Source: Desulfofustis limnaeus
GTDB taxonomy: Bacteria > Desulfobacterota > Desulfobulbia > Desulfobulbales > Desulfocapsaceae
DNA: 64,000 nucleotides
NCBI RefSeq assembly: GCF_023169885.1
Contig: NZ_AP025516.1
Span: forward strand, 1,364,001-1,428,000
Direction of reading: 5' to 3'
Shown here one piece after another: positions 55,337 to 63,594 of this stretch. The notes under the pieces are model-generated. The model saw only the letters and a list, made by a program, of their open reading frames with translations. It was not told the origin of the DNA and made no database searches. Made by a program: the position numbers and the translations under genes. The number at the start of each line of letters is the position of its first letter. Within the stretch, counting starts at the first letter, position 1.

Positions 55337-56108
55337 TCAGCGTGGCGCGACGGCCAAGGAGCGGGTGGCCCGCGCCTTTTTGCGGGGCCTGCAGAGTTAT
55401 GATCAGGAAGCGGCGGCCCAGCGCACGGTGAACGAGCGGCTGATGGAGCTGCTCGACCGGTACGGCCGACGCGGTGGGCGGATTCTCGAAGTGGGCTGCT
55501 GCACCGGTATGCTTACCGAGACCTTGTGCCGTATCCTGCAGCCGCGGGAGCTGTTTTTGAACGATCTGGTGGCCGATTTCTTCGCCCCGGTCGCCGCGCG
55601 CCTCGATCCGCTCTGCCGGCCGGCGCTGGTGCCCTGTTTCGGCGATATCGAGACCTGTGAATTGCCCCAGGGCATCGATCTGGTTGCGTCCAGCTCAACC
55701 CTGCAATGGCTCGGCGATCTTGGCGGTTTCTTCGGCCGAATGACCGCCAGCCTGGCTGCAGACGGCCGCCTGGTCTTTTCCATGTTCGGCCGTGAGACCC
55801 TTGTGGAGGTGACCGAGCTGACCGGGGTCGGTCTCAGCTACCCAACGTTTGCCCAGGTCCGCGACCTGCTTGACCAACGGTTTCGTATCGAGCATGCGGA
55901 AGTGTATCGGGACCGCCTCTGCTTTGCCGAGCCGCTGGCGGTCTTACGCCATATCCAGGCCACCGGGGTCGGCGGGGTCGGCGGTTTCACCTGGACGCCG
56001 CGGCGACTCGAGCATTTCCGCCGGGAGTACGTTCGACGGTTTGGCGATGATCGGGGGGTGCGGCTCAGCTATGTCAGCTACCTGTTTGCGGCGGAGAAAC
56101 GACCATGA
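55329..56108 (+). CDS. bioC: Malonyl-ACP O-methyltransferase BioC
   Basis: The 259-residue SAM methyltransferase has motif I LEVGCCTGMLTETL, then SSSTLQWL, a typical BioC text, and SMFGRETLVEV. It masks malonyl-ACP as the methyl ester so that the fatty acid enzymes can build pimelate. It begins 8 nt before the bioG stop (ATG 55329; a GTG 3 nt earlier is possible). Confidence 0.93.
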   Translation: MTDQRGATAKERVARAFLRGLQSYDQEAAAQRTVNERLMELLDRYGRRGGRILEVGCCTGMLTETLCRILQPRELFLNDLVADFFAPVAARLDPLCRPALVPCFGDIETCELPQGIDLVASSSTLQWLGDLGGFFGRMTASLAADGRLVFSMFGRETLVEVTELTGVGLSYPTFAQVRDLLDQRFRIEHAEVYRDRLCFAEPLAVLRHIQATGVGGVGGFTWTPRRLEHFRREYVRRFGDDRGVRLSYVSYLFAAEKRP

Positions 56109-56836
56109 AACCTGAGCAAAACGGTAGTTCCGGGGAGATAGTTGTGGTTACCGGGATTGATACCGGTATCGGCAAAACCGTGGTTACCGGACTGCTGGCC
56201 CGCTGGCTACAGGACGCGGGCCGGCCGGTGATAACCATGAAAGCGGTGCAGACCGGCTGCGAGCGGTTCAGCGAGGATATTGCCGAACACCGGAAACTGG
56301 CGGGAACCGCCTGGCAGGAAGCGGATGCCCTCGGCCTGACGTGTCCCTATGTCTTTCCCGTCCCCTGTTCGCCGCACTTGGCGGCTCGCCTGAACGGTGG
56401 CCGGATCGATCCGCGGCAGATCGTCGCCAGTGCCAACCGCCTGGCCGCCGAATTCAGTCCGGTGTTGCTTGAAGGTGCCGGCGGTCTCTTCGTCCCCCTC
56501 AACGAACGCGAGCTTTTTATCGACCTGCTGGCGGAGCAGAAGTGGCCGACCATTGTCGTCACCGGCCCGCGGCTCGGTTCGATCAACCACACGCTGGCGG
56601 CCCTGGAGGCCATCGAACGGCGAGATATTCCGTTGCAGGGAGTGGTCTACAACCTGGCCGGCAGTGAGGCCACCGACCCGCGGATTGTCGATGATTCCCG
56701 CCAGGTCTTCAGCGACCGGATCAGGGCGATGGGATACGGCGGCAGAATCTGCGATCTGCCGGCGGTCGCCTGTACGCCGTCCTATTGTGTAGATTTCTCA
56801 CCGCTTTTTCCCCTTGATAACGAGTGCATGAGGTAA
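56105..56836 (+). CDS. bioD: Dethiobiotin synthetase
   Basis: The 243-residue ATPase has the BioD P-loop GIDTGIGKTVVTGLLARWL, KAVQTGC, a VLLEGAGGLFVPL motif and PRLGSINHTLAALEAI. It closes the ureido ring of dethiobiotin with CO2 and ATP. Its ATG overlaps the bioC stop. It is the last recognised biotin gene of the operon. Confidence 0.94.
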   Translation: MKPEQNGSSGEIVVVTGIDTGIGKTVVTGLLARWLQDAGRPVITMKAVQTGCERFSEDIAEHRKLAGTAWQEADALGLTCPYVFPVPCSPHLAARLNGGRIDPRQIVASANRLAAEFSPVLLEGAGGLFVPLNERELFIDLLAEQKWPTIVVTGPRLGSINHTLAALEAIERRDIPLQGVVYNLAGSEATDPRIVDDSRQVFSDRIRAMGYGGRICDLPAVACTPSYCVDFSPLFPLDNECMR

Positions 56837-56849
56837 AAGAGCCCCCGTC

Positions 56850-57062
56850 ATGAAGCGTATCTGTCTCACCTGTTCCTTTTATCGTCTCGAAGACCTGTAT
56901 TCCGGGCGGTGCCGGGTGGATCGAGGTTCGATCCCGGTCGATGCCTATCCGTTGGTGCGGCATGAAGACAGCTGCGGCGCATGGAAGGATGCCGGCCAGA
57001 ACTATTATATCCGTCGCGGATGGCTGAAAAAACAGGCGGAGAAGCTGGCCGCCGGCGACTGA
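56850..57062 (+). CDS. Small four-cysteine protein after bioD
   Basis: The 70-residue protein has Cys at 5 and 8 (CLTC), 21 (GRCRV) and 42 (DSCGAW), a possible zinc or cluster site, and a basic C-terminus. It starts 13 nt after bioD on the same strand, so it may belong to the transcript. No family name is known to me, and a link to biotin is unproven. Confidence 0.65.
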   Translation: MKRICLTCSFYRLEDLYSGRCRVDRGSIPVDAYPLVRHEDSCGAWKDAGQNYYIRRGWLKKQAEKLAAGD

Positions 57063-57145
57063 GAAAGCACCACGGGTTTCTGCACTGACCGGCTTCTCGG
57101 CCGCCGCAAACGCTGCCGCTGTCGTGGAGCCTGGGGTCCGTCCGG

Positions 57146-57799
57146 CTAGTGTTCCTGGCGAAGCGCCTTGGGCAGCGAAAAACCAAAGGCTGCAGGATCC
57201 TCGATCAGCGTCGCCTGAAGATGATCGAGCAGCAGTAGTTCCTGGCTTTCCGGTGTGGCGATTGGGGCGGTCGACGGCTGGTTCAGGCGGATTTTGAAGG
57301 TGATCCGGTCCGCCTCTTTGCCGCCCTCGACCAACAGATCACTGCCGCCGGGAATCTGCTGGACAATATGGCATAGCAGGTTAAAGAGCAGTGACAACAA
57401 AACCTGGGGGTTGGTCTGCAGATCAAGCGCGGTCGGGCTGACATGGCTGATCGCGACTTGGCGCATGGCCGCCTGGCGGGCTGAGAGCGCCACCGCCAGC
57501 GTCAGGGTCTCCTCCACGTCAATTCGGGCAATGGGAACGTCGCCGCTGTGGGCGAATCGATTCAGATTCTTCATGATCAGATTCGATCGCGCCACCTGGC
57601 GGATGATGGAGGTCGTTGCGGCCTTGACCCGGTCCCCAGGGACGCAGCCATCGTCGCCGCTCATGGCCGCCAGGTCGTCGAGCAGCCCGGCGTTTTCGTT
57701 GATGATCGAAAGGGTGTTCTTGATCTCGTGTGAGATGGAGGCGGCGATACGGGAGAAGGTGGCGACGCAGATGGTGCTGATGTCCTGATTCGGTTCCAT
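57146..57799 (-). CDS. HisKA-type protein with degenerate ATPase region
   Basis: The 217-residue protein has an H-box (SISHEIKNTLSIINENAGLL, His24) and the following dimer helix. The C-terminal 90 residues resemble a CA domain only at LLSLLFNLLCHIVQ; the G1 and G2 nucleotide motifs are missing. It may be a phosphotransfer or regulatory protein rather than an active kinase. It is the last gene of the leftward signalling cluster, 107 nt after the receiver gene. Confidence 0.75.
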   Translation of the reverse strand: MEPNQDISTICVATFSRIAASISHEIKNTLSIINENAGLLDDLAAMSGDDGCVPGDRVKAATTSIIRQVARSNLIMKNLNRFAHSGDVPIARIDVEETLTLAVALSARQAAMRQVAISHVSPTALDLQTNPQVLLSLLFNLLCHIVQQIPGGSDLLVEGGKEADRITFKIRLNQPSTAPIATPESQELLLLDHLQATLIEDPAAFGFSLPKALRQEH

Positions 57800-57906
57800 G
57801 GCAGCGTTCTCTCAATGATAGTGTGGGACGAGGTGGTAGGTACACCGGTGCGGTCGATCCTCGATCCCTGGTGCTCGACCGGGACGGCCCCTCTCACGTA
57901 ACGAGT

Positions 57907-58287
57907 CTACTGGTGCAAGGCGTCTTCGATCTTCTTGATCAGCCGATTCAGGTCGACCGGTTTCATGATGTAATCGTTGGCGCCGAGCTTCATCCCCTCC
58001 TTGCCGGCCTCGAACGAACCGTGACCGGTGAGGATGAACACCGTCAGATCGGGGTAATCTTGGCGAATCCGGGCCAGCACCTCCAGGCCGTCCAAATCCG
58101 GCATTTTCAGGTCCAGCAACAATACGTCCGGTTTTTCCCTGGCGACCGCCTCCAGCGCCGCCTTGCCGGAATTGACATGGTCGGTCACGAAATTGCGCAG
58201 TTCCAGCCGGGTCTTCAACGTCGAGGCGAATTCCACTTCGTCGTCGGCGATCAACACCTTGATGTTTTTATTTGTCTTCTCTATCAT
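57907..58287 (-). CDS. Single-domain response regulator
   Basis: The 126-residue receiver has an acidic pair at 15-16, phospho-acceptor Asp59 (LLDLKMPD), TGHGS and Lys in IMKPVD. No output domain is present. It overlaps the histidine kinase gene by 20 nt, so the two are translated together and are likely partners. Confidence 0.92.
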   Translation of the reverse strand: MIEKTNKNIKVLIADDEVEFASTLKTRLELRNFVTDHVNSGKAALEAVAREKPDVLLLDLKMPDLDGLEVLARIRQDYPDLTVFILTGHGSFEAGKEGMKLGANDYIMKPVDLNRLIKKIEDALHQ

Positions 58288-59995
58288 GGCTCTCGTTTCG
58301 CAGGGGGATGGTTATGGTGAATGCGGTTCCCTGTCCCAGGTGGGTCCGCACGGTAATATCGCCGCCCAGTTTCTTGATCAGCCCGTAGGTGATGGACAAT
58401 CCCAGGCCGGTCCCTTTGCCCGTTTCCTTGGTGGTGTAGAACGGTTCGAAGATATGCGGGAGGATATCGTCGGGAATGCCCGGCCCGTTGTCCTCGATGA
58501 CCACCCGGATGTCGCCGGCGATGGTGTGGGTCCTGATGCTGATGAGGCCGTCCTTGCCGATGGCGTCGATAGCGTTGTTCAGGACGTTGAGAAACACCTG
58601 TTGCAACTGCATCCGGTCACTGGTCACCTGCGGGAGCAGGTCGTCCAGGTGCAGCTCCAATTTGATGCGGCTGTAGAGCAGGGCGTTGTCAAGAAAGAGC
58701 AACACCTCCTTGATGACGTCGTTGACCTGCAGCAACTCGATGACCACGTCGGTCCGCCTGGCAAAACCTAGGAGCCGATGGGTGATCGCCTTGCAGCGAT
58801 CGACGCTCTGGTTGATGACCCGCAGACTGTCGCTGATTACCTGCTTGTGCTTGAAGTCTTCGGAGAGGATGAGAAAGTCTTCGATCAGTCCGGTCTTCTG
58901 GCCGATGATCGCCAGCGGGTTGTTGATCTCATGGCCTACCCCGGCTGCTAGACGGCCGATGGAGGCCAGCTTGTCGGTATGCTCGGCCTCTTTGAGCATA
59001 CCGATCTGCATGGTGTCGGCCCGGCGGATGACTTCGGTGAGGGCCATCACCAGGGTGCAGACAATGACCATGCTGAGCAGCAGGCAGGTGACCACGATCA
59101 GAAACAGGGTGTTGCGGAAATTCTTCCAATCCGATTGATGGACATAGCTCTTTTTCAAAAGCACCAGGGTCCACGGGGTACGCTTGATGTCGCTGGTGAT
59201 CTGAGACAACTGCTCCTGGTCTCGGGAGACGATCTCCTGAAAGCCCGGTACCAGGTGGATGTCGATCTTGGTCAGCGGTCTCCCGTAATAGCTCGATTCG
59301 GTCTGCAGCACGCCGTCCTCGTCGATCAAAAAGAGATCGTCTGAGGCGTTGGTCTTGATGGTGTTGATGAAGCGCTGCAGGGTGGTGGCGTCGATGGTCG
59401 CCCGCAGGACCCAGGGCTGCTGGGTGAGCGGGTTGATATTGCTGACGGCGATGGCGAAGTGGGGGACGTGGCGATAGCCGGTATAGACCCGGCTGATATA
59501 GAGGTTTTGTTCGATGACCTCCTTGAACCAGGTTTCCCGGGAATAGTTGGCTCCCATCAGGGCATACGGACCGTAATAGGCGCGCTGGATGCCGTCCTGG
59601 TCGATCACCCCCAGGTCGGCGAAGTATACATATTGACGGTTGAGCCGTTCGTACAGGTCGCGTAGGTTGTCGCCGACGATCAGCTCGGCGTAACGGTCGT
59701 TGCGGGCGGTAAACTGAACGATGGAGGTAAGGCTCTCGATCATGTGTTCGATGGATTTGATCTTTCCATCCAGCTGCCACTCCGTCTGTTGTCGTTCGGT
59801 TTTATTGACCAGGTGGCCGTAATTGTGGTAGCCGAGACTGGCCACCACCAGGACCGGCACCATCGAGATCAGCAGCATGATCGAACACAGCATCAGACGC
59901 AAAAGCTGATAGTTTCTACCGGTCAGGCCGTTGCTGATGGAGTTCTTCAGGGAGGCCGGCAACAGCTTCTCAAAAAGGCTTTCCTTGCTTTTCAT
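58268..59995 (-). CDS. Transmembrane sensor histidine kinase with dCache-like domain
   Basis: The 575-residue kinase has a membrane helix near residue 36-58, a periplasmic Cache-like sensor (VIDQDGIQRAYYGPYALMGA ... WFKEVIEQN) and a second helix near 296-320. A HisKA box (AAGVGHEINNPLAIIGQK) and a full HATPase core follow (FLNVLNNAIDAIGKDG, DNGPGIPDD, GKGTGLGLSITYGLI). It would sense an extracellular small molecule and phosphorylate the neighbouring receivers. It starts in an ATGA overlap with the NifX-like gene. Confidence 0.92.
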   Translation of the reverse strand: MKSKESLFEKLLPASLKNSISNGLTGRNYQLLRLMLCSIMLLISMVPVLVVASLGYHNYGHLVNKTERQQTEWQLDGKIKSIEHMIESLTSIVQFTARNDRYAELIVGDNLRDLYERLNRQYVYFADLGVIDQDGIQRAYYGPYALMGANYSRETWFKEVIEQNLYISRVYTGYRHVPHFAIAVSNINPLTQQPWVLRATIDATTLQRFINTIKTNASDDLFLIDEDGVLQTESSYYGRPLTKIDIHLVPGFQEIVSRDQEQLSQITSDIKRTPWTLVLLKKSYVHQSDWKNFRNTLFLIVVTCLLLSMVIVCTLVMALTEVIRRADTMQIGMLKEAEHTDKLASIGRLAAGVGHEINNPLAIIGQKTGLIEDFLILSEDFKHKQVISDSLRVINQSVDRCKAITHRLLGFARRTDVVIELLQVNDVIKEVLLFLDNALLYSRIKLELHLDDLLPQVTSDRMQLQQVFLNVLNNAIDAIGKDGLISIRTHTIAGDIRVVIEDNGPGIPDDILPHIFEPFYTTKETGKGTGLGLSITYGLIKKLGGDITVRTHLGQGTAFTITIPLRNESHDREDK

Positions 59996-60348
59996 AGGGT
60001 CAGTACAGAGTTTACCGAAGAGGGGAGGATAGTTCCCGATTCCAGGTTTCCCGACAACACTTTTTTAACTGCATCCTGCCAGCTGCCGATGACCGCATCG
60101 TGAATCGCCACTTTCTTCCAGGCCAAAAAATTATAGTGCAACTCCTCGATCCCGCCGCAGACCAGATCGGTTATGTTCTCCTCGACGATCATCTGGCACA
60201 GGCCTTCGTCGGAAGGCCGCTCCATGATGATCGTGCGCGGCTCGCCGAGGATCTCCCCGTCTTCGAACCTGACGATGAGAATCTCGGTGGCCAGATCGAA
60301 GCGAGGCGCGATGAAGTCGCCTTGGAGCGGGATAAGCAGTTTTCTCAT
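59992..60348 (-). CDS. NifX/NifB-type dinitrogenase cofactor-like small protein
   Basis: The 118-residue protein shows the NifX-like fold text MRKLLIPLQGDFIAPRFDLA and VEENITDLVCGGIEELHYNF, with one Cys in the CGGIEE loop. NifX-type domains bind cofactor precursors, but similar lone domains occur without nitrogenase. There is no nif gene in the window. The ATG at 60348 is chosen for its distance from GAGGG. It overlaps the histidine kinase start and begins 9 nt after the sigma-54 regulator. Confidence 0.75.
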   Translation of the reverse strand: MRKLLIPLQGDFIAPRFDLATEILIVRFEDGEILGEPRTIIMERPSDEGLCQMIVEENITDLVCGGIEELHYNFLAWKKVAIHDAVIGSWQDAVKKVLSGNLESGTILPSSVNSVLTL

Positions 60349-60357
60349 GATCATCCC

Positions 60358-61755
60358 TCAGCCGAGCAGTCCGTACTTTTTCATCTTGCGCCATAATTTC
60401 ATTCGGCCCCACCCCAGATCGGCGGCCGTATTGATGCGGTTGCCGCCGTTTTTCTTCAAGGCGTCGACAATCATCTGGCGCTCTATGCTGCTCCAACTGC
60501 TGCCGTTGCCGTTGTCGACGGCCGGCGGATTGGACGGTTGTTGTTTCTCGTCCGGTTCGCTGGCTACGGTTACCGGTGGTTGGGCGGGGGCAACGGCCTC
60601 CGGCTGTTTCTCGAAGATATAGGGAGGCAATTGCTCCTTGTTGATCTTCTTGCCCTTGCAGATGTTGACGGCATACTCGACGATATTCTGCAACTCTCTG
60701 ACATTGCCTGGAAAGTGGTAGGAAAGAAGGGTCTGCAGGGCGCTCGGCGTAAAGCCGGTGACGGTTTTGCCCAAGGCTCTGGTGTATTTCTCCAGGAAAT
60801 GATCGAGCAGCATCCGGGTGTCGTTCTCCCGTTCGCGCAGCGGCGGCAGGTGCACGTGCAGCACGTTGAGGCGGTAATATAAATCTTCCCGGAAGGTATT
60901 GTTGCGCACCTGTTCGCGCAGGGGGCGATGCGTCGCGGCGATGATCCGCACGTCGACGCTGACGCTGTGCTCGCCACCCACCGGTACGAATTGTCGATCG
61001 TCAAGAACGGACAGCAGCTTCACCTGCAGAGGCATCGGCATGTCCCCGATCTCGGTCAGAAAAAGGGTCCCGCGGTCGGCTATCTTGAACATTCCCGGCT
61101 TGTTTCGCGAGGCTCCGGTGAAGGCCCCCTTGACGTGGCCGAACAGCTCCGATTCCAGCAGTCCGAGAGGCAGCGCGCCGCAGTTGACCTTGATGAAGGG
61201 GAACCGGGCCCGGGCCGATTTCTTGTGGATAATTTCGGCAATCTTGTCTTTGCCGGTCCCGGTCTCTCCGGTGATCAGCACAGAGGCGTCGGTGTGGGCC
61301 ATGAGCGGGATCAGGTCCAGAACCTTCTGCATTTTCGGGCTATGCCCGATCAGCTCCGGCGGAGCGCCGGCAACGCTGTCACCGCCGTTGTCTCCTTTGC
61401 CGGACGGGACGTTTTCGGCGATGACCAGCAGCCCTGCCGTCCCGTTCTTGCCATTGGCCAGAGGGGAGATGTGATACTGAACCGGCACCTTGTGGCGATA
61501 GCCGTTGAGGATATCGCCGCTGACGGAAACCGCTTCGCCGGTCCTTATCACCTGCGAGTAGAGTTGGCCCCTGGAGTTGCCCACATTGGAGCGAACCACC
61601 AACTCACCATGTACCCCCTTGACGCGATCGGCCTCGTATCCGGTCGCCGCCACCATGAGTCGGTTCATGGTGACGATCCGAAACGACGAGTCGAGAATCA
61701 TCGACGGGTAGGGTATCCCTTCCAGCAATGTCAGGATGGCCGGTTGCCGAAACAT
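60358..61755 (-). CDS. PAS-domain sigma-54 activator
   Basis: The 465-residue protein has a PAS domain (residues about 7-115, MILDSSFRIVTMNRLMVAAT), an AAA+ domain (Walker A GETGTGKD near 163, intact GAFTGA at 210-215) and a Fis-type HTH at the end. Walker B reads LFLTEIGD, with Thr234 where most activators have the Mg-binding Asp (LDEIGE). There is no receiver, so it should respond to a ligand or to partner proteins. GGAG precedes the ATG. Two receivers and a kinase are encoded on both sides. Confidence 0.88.
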   Translation of the reverse strand: MFRQPAILTLLEGIPYPSMILDSSFRIVTMNRLMVAATGYEADRVKGVHGELVVRSNVGNSRGQLYSQVIRTGEAVSVSGDILNGYRHKVPVQYHISPLANGKNGTAGLLVIAENVPSGKGDNGGDSVAGAPPELIGHSPKMQKVLDLIPLMAHTDASVLITGETGTGKDKIAEIIHKKSARARFPFIKVNCGALPLGLLESELFGHVKGAFTGASRNKPGMFKIADRGTLFLTEIGDMPMPLQVKLLSVLDDRQFVPVGGEHSVSVDVRIIAATHRPLREQVRNNTFREDLYYRLNVLHVHLPPLRERENDTRMLLDHFLEKYTRALGKTVTGFTPSALQTLLSYHFPGNVRELQNIVEYAVNICKGKKINKEQLPPYIFEKQPEAVAPAQPPVTVASEPDEKQQPSNPPAVDNGNGSSWSSIERQMIVDALKKNGGNRINTAADLGWGRMKLWRKMKKYGLLG

Positions 61756-61875
61756 AGCGTTACTCCGCTTCCACCTCGTTCACGGGGCCTGGTTGGCCAT
61801 CGTTTGCAGCCGATAGGTCCGGGTGACAGGATTCGAATTCCGCCCGGTCTGCGACCGATAAAGGCAGCGTGATGG

Positions 61876-62316
61876 TTACCAGGGTTTGCTCGAGATGATC
61901 TTGTGTATCTCTTCTTTGGTCTTTTCCTGCAGGATAAGAATTCGCTTGTTTTTCGCCTCCTTGATCTTCTCCAGCAACTGCCGAATGTCGACCGGCTTCT
62001 CCAGAAAGTCCTCCGCCCCGAGCTTCATCGCTTCCACGCCCGTCTTGATCGAGCCATGACCGGTAAGCATGATGATTTCCGCCTCCGGATGGTCCGCCTT
62101 GATTCGCTTCAGAGTCTCCAGGCCGTCCATGCCGGGCATGGCCAAATCGAGAACGATGGCATCGAACTCCTGACGATCCACCTGGGAGATCGCCTCGGCC
62201 CCGCTGGTCGCCGTGGAGACTTTCAAATGACGAGCCTGGAGCCGCTGGGCAAGGGATTCGATGAAATCCTCTTCGTCGTCGACCAGGAGAATCTTGGCAT
62301 CTAGCTGCTGATCCAT
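61876..62316 (-). CDS. Response regulator with C-terminal helix
   Basis: The 146-residue protein has a receiver domain (acidic pair 13-14, phospho-acceptor Asp57 in VLDLAMPG, TGHGS, Lys in LEKPVD). A basic C-terminal helix follows (NKRILILQEKTKEEIHKIIS), with no known output domain. Its sequence is close to that of the other receivers in the cluster. It lies 28 nt after the kinase-like fusion gene. Confidence 0.9.
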   Translation of the reverse strand: MDQQLDAKILLVDDEEDFIESLAQRLQARHLKVSTATSGAEAISQVDRQEFDAIVLDLAMPGMDGLETLKRIKADHPEAEIIMLTGHGSIKTGVEAMKLGAEDFLEKPVDIRQLLEKIKEAKNKRILILQEKTKEEIHKIISSKPW

Positions 62317-62344
62317 GCGAGGTACCTCCGTTTCTGCGTCCGGG

Positions 62345-63571
62345 TCAGGCCGGCTCGCCTTCTTCGTTGCGTTGTCTCACTTTCTCGTTGGCCGCCTTGA
62401 TGGTCGTCGACAACTCTTCGATATCAACCGGTTTGTTCATGTAGGCGAAGGCACCCAGCTCCATGCATTGCTTCATATCCTCATTGGTCCCGTGACCGGT
62501 GAGGATAATGACCTCCACCTCAGGGGCCAGTTCCTTGGTTCTCCTGAGGACTTCGACGCCGTGGAGGCCGGGCATTTTCAGGTCGAGGACCATGACCTCA
62601 GGCCGATCCTGGGTTACCAGCTCCAGGGCGTCAGCTCCGTTGTACACCCCGTAGGTTCCGACATCGCGGCTGATCAACCGCTGCGACACGGTTTCGACGA
62701 ATTCTTTCTCGTCATCGACGAACAGCACCTTGGAGGGCAATTCGAATTTTTGCCGACGATAGATCGATTCGCGAAAGTTCTTGCTCCGCTCGACATTGAC
62801 GATGGTGACACCGGCGATGGGAGTGATCAGATCAGCCAGCTCCTGCTGGAATTTGCTGTAGTTCAGGACGTTTTTATCGACGACCAGGGTGACGCCACCG
62901 TTTTTCACATGGGCAGCCACTTTATGCCCGGCCGCCAGCAAGTGCTTCTCAACCTCGGATTCCAGGCGCAGATCAACGATGGCTTGACGGGATTCGGCAT
63001 TCTGCAGCACGGACGTGGTGTGAAAACGCTTGGTGATGGTGTCGAGCAGCTCTTCCCGGCTCTTTTTTTCGACCGGGATCACCATATCGTACAAAGAGGA
63101 GTCGTACGCTTCTTTCTGGAACAGAAAGTCGGTCCAGGTGTAGGCGCTGACATCGTCGGCCTTGACTCGTTTCTTGGCATCCCGTTGCGACAGACCCTGC
63201 TTGACGGCGTAATCGATCCGCCCCTGCTTGGTATCCACCACCAGGACCCTGAGAACGTGCGTCACTTGGGGGGGGATCAGAGCCGTGAGGAAGCCATGGA
63301 AAAGATATTGACGGGAGTCGTCGAGTCGTTCGGCGAGGATGGCCTTGAACAGATTGACCGCCTTTTCTTTTTCCAGGGTGAATTGGTTGAAAACGGAAGT
63401 CTTGCCGTACATGAAATTTTTCAGCCGTTCCCTGTTGATGGGGCATCGGGCGGTGGCTTCTTCGACGAGATCGGCATCACGGTAGATTGCGAGCTCCAGG
63501 TGCTTCGACAGGTCGTCGATGATGTCTTCGCCAGGGGTGAACGTGCAAGGGAAAATGGCTATTGATGACAT
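62345..63571 (-). CDS. Cytidylate-kinase-like / BON-like / receiver fusion protein
   Basis: The 408-residue protein has three parts. Residues 1-185 read like the cytidylate kinase-2 family (AIYRDADLVEEATAR near 30, HVLRVLVVDTKQGRI near 105, SSLYDMVIPVEKKSREELLD near 160). The P-loop at residues 6-20 (IFPCTFTPGEDIIDD) has lost the glycine pattern. Residues about 190-262 resemble a BON domain (GHKVAAHVKNGGVTLVVDKN). Residues 281-400 are a receiver with Asp330. GAGG precedes the ATG at 63571; the longer frame to 63730 is a repeat artefact. It opens the cluster. Confidence 0.75.
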   Translation of the reverse strand: MSSIAIFPCTFTPGEDIIDDLSKHLELAIYRDADLVEEATARCPINRERLKNFMYGKTSVFNQFTLEKEKAVNLFKAILAERLDDSRQYLFHGFLTALIPPQVTHVLRVLVVDTKQGRIDYAVKQGLSQRDAKKRVKADDVSAYTWTDFLFQKEAYDSSLYDMVIPVEKKSREELLDTITKRFHTTSVLQNAESRQAIVDLRLESEVEKHLLAAGHKVAAHVKNGGVTLVVDKNVLNYSKFQQELADLITPIAGVTIVNVERSKNFRESIYRRQKFELPSKVLFVDDEKEFVETVSQRLISRDVGTYGVYNGADALELVTQDRPEVMVLDLKMPGLHGVEVLRRTKELAPEVEVIILTGHGTNEDMKQCMELGAFAYMNKPVDIEELSTTIKAANEKVRQRNEEGEPA

Positions 63572-63594
63572 GACATATCCTCTTGATAAGTGGT

